Positions 58,415 to 64,000 of a DNA stretch of 64,000 nucleotides are shown piece after piece. Source of the DNA: Shewanella mangrovi (GTDB lineage Bacteria > Pseudomonadota > Gammaproteobacteria > Enterobacterales > Shewanellaceae); contig NZ_JPEO01000012.1 in the NCBI RefSeq assembly GCF_000753795.1, forward strand, positions 30,144 through 94,143, written 5' to 3'. The stretch's first letter is position 1, and each line of letters opens with the position of its first letter. Under the pieces are notes generated by a model. The model worked only from the letters and a program-made list of their open reading frames with translations, made no database searches and was not told the DNA's origin. The translations under genes were made by a program, and so were the position numbers.

Positions 58415-58816
58415 ATGTCTATTGAGCAACTGCTGAAACAGCAGATGGAAGAGAACCGCGATATCGTAGAATCCCTGTTGCAGGATGGTTCTGATCCGGA
58501 TGCCGAATACACGATTGAGCATCATTTCTCTGCTACTAACTTTGATAAGTTAGAAAAAGCCGCGGTAGATGCGTTCAAACTTGGCTTTGAAGTGAATGAC
58601 GCCGAAGAGGTTGAGATGGATGATGGCTCATTACTGTTCTGTTTTGATGCGGTAGCCAATCATGCGCTGGATGTTGACCTATTGGACAACGCCTGTGAAA
58701 AGCTTTTAGGTTTAGCGGCAAAACATAAAGTCGACTATGACGGCTGGGGCACCTATTTTATGGGTGACGAAGTTGACGATGCAGATGACGAAGATGAGCC
58801 GGTGGTCAGTCACTAA
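58415..58816 (+). CDS. rraB: Ribonuclease E inhibitor RraB
   Basis: 133 residues from the ATG at 58415 (GGAG 6 bp upstream; the ATG at 58409 overlaps that site). Pattern [33 protein letters not shown] (recognised by ENRDIV and [15 protein letters not shown]) and YDGWGTYF is RraB/YjgD. Acidic C-terminal tail. Binds RNase E and alters degradosome composition. Unlinked to rraA (6955) but both are in this window. Confidence 0.93.
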   Translation: MSIEQLLKQQMEENRDIVESLLQDGSDPDAEYTIEHHFSATNFDKLEKAAVDAFKLGFEVNDAEEVEMDDGSLLFCFDAVANHALDVDLLDNACEKLLGLAAKHKVDYDGWGTYFMGDEVDDADDEDEPVVSH

Positions 58817-58824
58817 ATCGCAAT

Positions 58825-58852
58825 AAAAACGCCGACATCAGTCGGCGTTTTT
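58825..58852. terminator. Bidirectional terminator rraB / degS
   Basis: 12-bp stem AAAAACGCCGAC/GTCGGCGTTTTT with loop ATCA; T-runs on both strands. Confidence 0.93.
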
Positions 58853-58876
58853 ATTTATCACGCAGTCGCACAAACC

Positions 58877-59959
58877 CTATTTTCTATCGGGATAGGACAC
58901 CTGCTTCTCAGCAATCTCGACTTTTACATCCATAATCTTGCTGCCGCGGACGATTTGCATCGTAACTTCAGTGCCGGGTTTCGTCTCGGCGATGCGATCC
59001 ATCAGCATAGTGACCCCCATAACAACTTCACCACGATATTTGATAATCAAATCGCCAGGCTGCAAGCCAGCTTTCGCCGCCGGACCATTGGTTTCCATTG
59101 AGTTAATGACCACTGCGCGCAAATTGGCGATCTTGAGCATCTGGCCGACGACTGGATTAATCACCTCTTCGCCCGAAATACCTAAAGCACCACGGATCAC
59201 GCGGCCATCTTTGATCAGTTTGCCCATGATGTCATAGACCAATTTGATCGGGACGGCGAGGTTAATGCCGTGGCCTCCGCCTTCATTACGCAGTTGATAA
59301 GCGGCGGTATTAATGCCGATGAGGCTGCCCGTGGTGTCAATCAGCGCGCCACCTGAGTTACCGGCGTTAATGGCCGCATCCGTCTGAATGAAATCTTGAT
59401 ACCCCGTGCTACTCAAGCCCGTACGCCCAGTGGCACTAATAATGCCTTGGGTGATGGTTTGACCAATATTGTAGGGGTTACCGATGGCCAACACGATATC
59501 ACCCACATTGGCTGGCGATGACAGATCGACATGCACCACCGGCAGTTTGTCGCCTTCGATTTTAAGTACCGCTAGGTCGGTATCAAAGTCCAAGCCGACA
59601 ATATCAGCACTGAACTTACGCCCGTCTTGCAATGCGACGACAATCTCATCCGCATCTTCCACCACATGGTAGTTAGTGATGATATAGCCTTCGCTGCGCA
59701 TGATGACGCCAGAGCCCAAGCCTTGTAGCTTGCTTTTATTCAGTGGCCGGTTTTGGCTCATGCCCAAGTTGTAGATGTTCACCACCGCAGGGGCGGCTTT
59801 GCGGACTGCAGTGTTAAACGACATGCGCTGCAAGTCATCGCTCTGTTGAAACAGATTCACAGAGGATTTACTGAAATGATTAAATGCCAGCACAACAGCA
59901 GCCATGACTAAACCAAAGGCTATCGCTTTGCTGAGATAGAGCAGGGTATCTTTAAACAT
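58877..59959 (-). CDS. degS: Envelope stress serine protease DegS
   Basis: 360 residues from the ATG at 59959 (MFKDTLLYLSKAIAFG), matching DegS length (355); an in-frame start at 60076 would add 39 residues without support. N-terminal membrane anchor, then the trypsin-like domain with the triad TNYHVVED (His), DFDTDLAVL (Asp) and GNSGGAL (Ser), and one PDZ domain. DegS senses misfolded porins and cleaves RseA to release sigma-E. degQ lies immediately upstream in the same direction, with a terminator between. Confidence 0.94.
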   Translation of the reverse strand: MFKDTLLYLSKAIAFGLVMAAVVLAFNHFSKSSVNLFQQSDDLQRMSFNTAVRKAAPAVVNIYNLGMSQNRPLNKSKLQGLGSGVIMRSEGYIITNYHVVEDADEIVVALQDGRKFSADIVGLDFDTDLAVLKIEGDKLPVVHVDLSSPANVGDIVLAIGNPYNIGQTITQGIISATGRTGLSSTGYQDFIQTDAAINAGNSGGALIDTTGSLIGINTAAYQLRNEGGGHGINLAVPIKLVYDIMGKLIKDGRVIRGALGISGEEVINPVVGQMLKIANLRAVVINSMETNGPAAKAGLQPGDLIIKYRGEVVMGVTMLMDRIAETKPGTEVTMQIVRGSKIMDVKVEIAEKQVSYPDRK

Positions 59960-60078
59960 GCTTAGCTGCTGAGTTAACTGTTTGAAAGTTGGGCTAGAAT
60001 AACAGTTTTTAAGCGCATCGGCCATTGGCCAAAATGCTTTTAAACCGATTGCGTAATCGCTATCTTGCCTATCCACAA

Positions 60079-60104
60079 AAAAGAGCCGCCGAAGCAGCTC
60101 TTTT
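60079..60104 (-). terminator. Terminator between degQ and degS
   Basis: 8-bp stem AAAAGAGC/GCTCTTTT with a partly paired 10-nt centre. The minus strand continues TTTTT, 20 bp past the degQ stop. Suggests degS also has its own promoter or relies on read-through. Confidence 0.82.
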
Positions 60105-60123
60105 GCCTAGAGTGATAGCGTGC

Positions 60124-61479
60124 CTATCCGCGCAGCACTAAATAAAGCAGGCTGTTGTCGCGCATGATTTTCAGCGCTACGCCGCCTTCATGCTCCTTCA
60201 ACCCTTCTTTTAATTCTTTCAGGGTTTTGATGCGCGAACGGTTGATACCGACAATGACATCACCTTTTTGCAGTCCACTCATTGCCGCTGGTGAACCATC
60301 GGCAATATTGGTGATTTCAACGCCTTTGTCTTTATTTTCCAACGTGGCGCCCGCCAGCATTGGGTGGATACTCCCCGCAGCTTGCTCTTTTACATCGCTC
60401 GCTTCACCTAAGGTGACATCAATCGTTTTCTCATCACCATCACGAATGATTCCCAACTCGACGTCGCTGCCAGCCCCCATAGTGCCGATTTTCGCGCGCA
60501 GCTCTTGGAAGGTTTTCACGGGTTTACCGTCGATGCTAACGATGATATCACCAGCCTTGATACCGGCTTTGTCGGCAGGACTATCTTTCACGACTTCGTT
60601 AACGAAGCCACCGTGTTGTGATTTCAAGCCGAAGCCTTCTGCCAAGTTGCTATCGAGGTTACGTCCCATCACACCCAACACACCGCGACGCACTTCACCG
60701 TGGTCGATAATTTGTTGCACTAAGTTGTGCACCATGTTGGCGGGAATGGCGAAGCCGATACCGACGTTACCACCGCCTGGCGCCACAATAGCGGTGTTGA
60801 TACCAATCAATTCGCCCTTGAGGTTGACCAAGGCGCCACCTGAGTTACCGCTGTTGATGGCGGCGTCGGTTTGAATAAAGTTTTCTAGCATTTCAATGCC
60901 AAGGCCGCTGCGACCCAGTGCACTGACAATACCTGAAGTCACCGTTTGGCCTAGGCCAAATGGGTTACCAATCGCGACCGCGAAGTCACCTACGCGGATG
61001 GAGTCCGAATCCGCTGGCTTAATCGCGGTGAGGTTATCGGCTTCGATTTGCAACAGCGCAACGTCTGACTCTTTATCGGTACCAATCAGCTTGGCAGTCA
61101 CTTCTCGGCCGTCGTGCAAGCCAACTTTAATATCGTCAGCGTCGTCAATCACGTGGTTATTCGTGACGATATAGCCTTTATCGGCGTCAATAATCACCCC
61201 TGAACCAAGGCCACGGAATGGACGTTCCTGCACCTGCTCTTGTGGCGCATTAGGGCCGAAGAAATAGCGGAACACATCTGGTACCCGTTGACGCGATACT
61301 TTATTGCCTGATACCGCAACAGAGACAACGGCTGGGGTGACCTTTTCCAGCATGGGGGCAAGGCTTGGTATTTGCTGGCCGTCAACTGATTGCGGAATGG
61401 CGGCCTGTGAAATAACAGGTGCACACATCAGACTGGCACCTAACAGTGCTGCAGATATCAGTGATAGTTTTGTCTTCAT
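60124..61479 (-). CDS. degQ: Periplasmic serine endoprotease DegQ (Do family)
   Basis: 451 residues. Signal peptide MKTKLSLISAALLGASLMCA..., trypsin-like domain with TNNHVIDDAD (His), KESDVALL (Asp) and GNSGGALVN (Ser), then two PDZ domains (about 255-345 and 360-450). This is DegQ/DegP organisation; the length (E. coli DegQ 455, DegP 474) and linkage to degS favour DegQ. A chaperone-protease for misfolded envelope proteins. Confidence 0.93.
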   Translation of the reverse strand: MKTKLSLISAALLGASLMCAPVISQAAIPQSVDGQQIPSLAPMLEKVTPAVVSVAVSGNKVSRQRVPDVFRYFFGPNAPQEQVQERPFRGLGSGVIIDADKGYIVTNNHVIDDADDIKVGLHDGREVTAKLIGTDKESDVALLQIEADNLTAIKPADSDSIRVGDFAVAIGNPFGLGQTVTSGIVSALGRSGLGIEMLENFIQTDAAINSGNSGGALVNLKGELIGINTAIVAPGGGNVGIGFAIPANMVHNLVQQIIDHGEVRRGVLGVMGRNLDSNLAEGFGLKSQHGGFVNEVVKDSPADKAGIKAGDIIVSIDGKPVKTFQELRAKIGTMGAGSDVELGIIRDGDEKTIDVTLGEASDVKEQAAGSIHPMLAGATLENKDKGVEITNIADGSPAAMSGLQKGDVIVGINRSRIKTLKELKEGLKEHEGGVALKIMRDNSLLYLVLRG

Positions 61480-61779
61480 CGAGGTTTGCTCCTAATATCC
61501 GAATCCGGAATTGTTCATCAGTCATGCTGAAGCGAAATGAGTGCGACTCGCTTGAGCTTTGTTACTAACTCCGACTAACCACAATTCACAAAAGTTTCTG
61601 CCATTAACAAAGATTAATTAATTCCTTACAAGCATAATGCAACTTTGACAGACGACCTCGATTAGCCGTAATGGCTACGACTGTAATCGAGTAGGCGAGC
61701 CGCGTTGAGCGTGCTACCATTCGCATCAAAATTTGATCCACATCACTTTGTCAAATAAGGCTTAAAGAGAATATTTCAA
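61480..61779. other. Divergent region degQ / zapE
   Basis: 300 bp without a gene, AT-rich at 61560-61640. In E. coli, zapG (yhcB) lies between zapE and degQ; no such frame exists here. No sigma-E-type promoter was identified with confidence. Confidence 0.5.
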
Positions 61780-62886
61780 GTGGCAGTTACAACTCCCTGG
61801 CAACGTTACCAGCAAGATCTCACCCGCGAAGATTTCAGTTTTGATAGTGCACAAGAGCAAGCTGTAAAAGCGCTGCAACGCGTTTTTGATGAGCTACAAC
61901 AGCCGCCAGTGACAGGACTTAAGCGTTGGTTTGTTAAAAATCCAGTGCCGCAAGTGCAGGGCTTATATCTGTGGGGGGGGGTTGGGCGTGGTAAAACCTA
62001 TCTTATGGATCTGTTTTACGAGTCGCTGCCAACGGATAAAAAGTTACGGGCACACTTTCATCACTTTATGTTGCGTATCCATCGTGAACTGAATGAGCTC
62101 AAAGGCATACAAGATCCCTTGTTAGTGATTGCTAAGCGGATGGCGAAGCAATATCAAGTTATCTGCTTTGATGAGTTTTTTGTCTCGGATATTACCGATG
62201 CCATGTTGTTGGGCACACTCTTTACTGCATTATTCAGTGAAGGTGTGGCTTTGGTCGCGACTTCCAACATCATTCCTGATGAGCTATATCGTAACGGTCT
62301 GCAACGGGCGCGCTTCCTTCCTGCAATTGCCCAAATAAATAACCACTGCCAAGTATTGAACGTCGATTCAGGTATCGATTATCGACTGCGTACCTTAGAG
62401 CAGGCGGAAATCTACCATTTCCCGTTAGACGAAACAGCCCAATGTAATTTGGCGCGTTACTTCGAGCAGCTCACCAGTGGTGCTGAGGTCGTAACTGCGC
62501 CGCTGCACATTGATGGACGCGATATTAAAACCGTCAAATATGCCAATGGCGTCTTGTGGCTGGATTTTCGAGCAGTGTGCGATGGGCCTCGCAGCCAACT
62601 CGACTATATGGAAATCGCCACAGCCTATCACACCGTATTGTTACAAGGCGTGGAGCAGATGGGGGCTCAGCAAACCGGAGATGATATCGCACGGCGCTTT
62701 TTGGCCTTGGTCGATGAATTCTATGAACGTCGAGTAAAACTGATTATTTCTTCAGCAGTGGCACTGGATGAAATCTATACTGAAGGCTTACTGAGTTTTG
62801 AATTTCGCCGCTGTCGATCACGCTTAATTGAGATGCAATCACGCGAATATTTAGCACTCGAACATCTGCCAAATGACGGCGTCTAA
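61780..62886 (+). CDS. zapE: Cell division ATPase ZapE (AFG1 family)
   Basis: 368 residues from a GTG at 61780 (AAAGAGA upstream). Walker A GGVGRGKT at 66-73, Walker B ICFDEF, and LVATSNIIPDELYRNGLQRARFLP are AFG1/ZapE hallmarks. In E. coli it binds FtsZ and supports division under stress. A run of nine G at 61973-61981 falls exactly on the P-loop codons. Confidence 0.94.
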   Translation: MAVTTPWQRYQQDLTREDFSFDSAQEQAVKALQRVFDELQQPPVTGLKRWFVKNPVPQVQGLYLWGGVGRGKTYLMDLFYESLPTDKKLRAHFHHFMLRIHRELNELKGIQDPLLVIAKRMAKQYQVICFDEFFVSDITDAMLLGTLFTALFSEGVALVATSNIIPDELYRNGLQRARFLPAIAQINNHCQVLNVDSGIDYRLRTLEQAEIYHFPLDETAQCNLARYFEQLTSGAEVVTAPLHIDGRDIKTVKYANGVLWLDFRAVCDGPRSQLDYMEIATAYHTVLLQGVEQMGAQQTGDDIARRFLALVDEFYERRVKLIISSAVALDEIYTEGLLSFEFRRCRSRLIEMQSREYLALEHLPNDGV

Positions 62887-62947
62887 AAAAGGCGCCAATC
62901 TGCGGATTTTAGTCAAAAAAGCAGGTGATTTTTAACTCAGCTTTGTC

Positions 62948-62953
62948 TATAAT
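62948..62953 (+). promoter_or_regulatory. -10 element of the rplM-rpsI promoter
   Basis: A perfect TATAAT lies 141 bp before the rplM start; the -35 region (GTGATT or TGATTT) is weak. The GC-rich start of the leader (CACGCCCTGCCCACG) resembles stringently controlled ribosomal promoters. The 130-bp leader may hold the autoregulatory site used by L13. Confidence 0.6.
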
Positions 62954-63093
62954 CCACGCCCTGCCCACGTTACTCCGTCCGTAATGGGCGGATTTAATGC
63001 CAAATTATGCTCGAAGGGGTATAGCGAAGGCGTGTATTGTTGAGTCATGTCGATTCAACATGTGACAGAATTTAACTTTGGGTTTTTGTAATA

Positions 63094-63522
63094 ATGAAGA
63101 CTTTTACTGCCAAGCCAGAAACTGTAGCTCGCGACTGGTATGTTGTTGATGCTGAAGGTAAGACTTTGGGTCGTATCGCCACTGAAATCGCTTTGCGTCT
63201 CCGTGGTAAGCACAAGCCTGAGTACACTCCTCACGTAGATACCGGTGATTACATCATCGTTATCAATGCTGAGAAAGTGACTGTAACAGGTAACAAAGCT
63301 TTTGGTAAACAATACTACTCGCATTCAGGCTTCCCAGGTGGAATCAAGCAGATCAACTTTGAAAAGCTGCAAGCGCACAAACCAGAGATGATCATCGAGA
63401 AAGCAGTTAAAGGTATGCTGCCAAAAGGCCCTCTGGGTCGCGCTATGTACCGTAAACTGAAAGTTTACGCAGGCGCAGAGCACAACCACGCTGCACAACA
63501 ACCTCAAGTTCTTGATATCTAA
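63094..63522 (+). CDS. rplM: 50S ribosomal protein L13
   Basis: 142 residues, exact E. coli length. [33 protein letters not shown]... (recognised by [15 protein letters not shown]), [18 protein letters not shown], and [21 protein letters not shown]. Long 207-bp upstream leader. Cotranscribed with rpsI, 14 bp apart. Confidence 0.99.
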   Translation: MKTFTAKPETVARDWYVVDAEGKTLGRIATEIALRLRGKHKPEYTPHVDTGDYIIVINAEKVTVTGNKAFGKQYYSHSGFPGGIKQINFEKLQAHKPEMIIEKAVKGMLPKGPLGRAMYRKLKVYAGAEHNHAAQQPQVLDI

Positions 63523-63536
63523 ACGGGATTAAGCAA

Positions 63537-63929
63537 ATGGCTGCAACTCAGTACTACGGCACTGGCCGTCGCAAAACTTCAACTGCCCGCGTATTTGCCA
63601 AAGCAGGTAGTGGTAATATCGTAGTTAACAAGCGTCCTTTGGATGTTTATTTTGGTCGTGAAACTGCTCGCATGGTAGTTCGTCAACCGCTTGAACTGGT
63701 TGAAATGACTGAAAAATTGGACATCTATGTCACTGTTAAAGGTGGTGGTATCACTGGTCAAGCTGGTGCTATCCGTCACGGTATTACTCGTGCATTGATG
63801 GAGCTGGATGAAGCTCTGCGTCCTACTCTGCGTGCCGCTGGTTTCGTTACCCGCGATGCTCGTCAAGTTGAACGTAAGAAAGTGGGTCTGCGTAAAGCAC
63901 GTCGTAAACCACAATTCTCTAAGCGTTAA
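63537..63929 (+). CDS. rpsI: 30S ribosomal protein S9
   Basis: 130 residues, exact E. coli length. [48 protein letters not shown], and the C-terminal [11 protein letters not shown] that reaches the P-site tRNA. Second gene of the rplM-rpsI operon, followed by a terminator. Confidence 0.99.
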   Translation: MAATQYYGTGRRKTSTARVFAKAGSGNIVVNKRPLDVYFGRETARMVVRQPLELVEMTEKLDIYVTVKGGGITGQAGAIRHGITRALMELDEALRPTLRAAGFVTRDARQVERKKVGLRKARRKPQFSKR

Positions 63930-63950
63930 TCGCACAAGGCTATTTTCAAA

Positions 63951-63978
63951 AGCCCGGCTTCTGCCGGGTTTTTTTATT
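63951..63978 (+). terminator. Terminator of rplM-rpsI
   Basis: Stem of nine pairs (63951-63959 with 63964-63972, including one G-U) around TTCT, followed by a run of T. Confidence 0.93.
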
Positions 63979-64000
63979 GTCACCCTTAAACCACCTCCTA

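Noticed and set aside
60155..60874. 239-codon plus-strand frame inside degQ
   Set aside because: Long antisense shadow caused by the codon bias of degQ; Ser/Pro-rich with no family features.

Overview
This window reads as chromosome of a gammaproteobacterium, most likely Shewanellaceae. The basis is the gene order ubiE-ubiJ-ubiB-tatABC-tatD and degQ/degS-zapE-rplM-rpsI, a TorF-type porin, a DUF3016 protein, both RraA and RraB, and an unusually large set of cyclic-di-GMP proteins. The species cannot be named from the sequence. Coding density is high. No rRNA, tRNA, insertion sequence, prophage or CRISPR array was seen.

Layout. 1-7440 (mostly minus): a 7TMR-DISM sensor cut by the left edge, tatD, a small secreted protein, tatCBA, the ubiquinone genes ubiB-ubiJ-ubiE, and rraA. 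7764-10109: a small YgjV-like membrane protein, a PAP2 phosphatase, an MJ1255/VC2487-type glycosyltransferase and a DUF971 protein. 10321-13896: a 1054-residue winged-helix/STAND-NTPase/TPR membrane regulator and a small partner; the last fifth of the regulator and the partner are strikingly AT-rich. 13946-17212: a globin-coupled HD-GYP phosphodiesterase divergent from a PAS-GGDEF cyclase, a small tail gene and a phosphoglycerate-mutase-like phosphatase. 17423-22301: RidA, an acetyltransferase, a GST, an adenosylhomocysteinase-like protein with altered catalytic residues, a secreted protein and purC. 22611-26763: proB-proA, then putP with an unlisted 58-codon gene just upstream.

27257-31210 is an arsenic operon: ArsR, an ArsP-type permease, a thioredoxin-like protein, GAPDH and ArsJ, behind a 36-bp palindrome. 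31302-38835 carries a beta-CASP nuclease, an EamA transporter, an alanine/glycine symporter, a secreted M4 protease, a PDC-type membrane protein and a 60-residue PA3496-like protein. 39116-43411 is a signalling operon: CHASE-PAS histidine kinase, stand-alone receiver, receiver-GGDEF-EAL. 43560-50604 holds the TorF porin, HU, DUF3016, EAL-CBS-GGDEF, a TraB/GumN protein, CmoM and a MaoC-type hydratase. 50750-58816 has fhs, an AcrAB-like RND pump, small membrane proteins, a PlsC-type acyltransferase and rraB. 58877-63929 has degS, degQ, zapE, rplM and rpsI.

As a whole the window is core housekeeping (Tat export, quinones, proline, purines, envelope proteolysis, ribosomal proteins) interspersed with environmental sensing. 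Five separate c-di-GMP or 7TMR-DISM-type signalling loci occur. The least explained element is the STAND/TPR regulator with its small partner. Other points of interest are the degenerate SAHH-like enzyme, two tiny membrane proteins, and convergent gene pairs whose terminators lie inside the opposing coding sequence.
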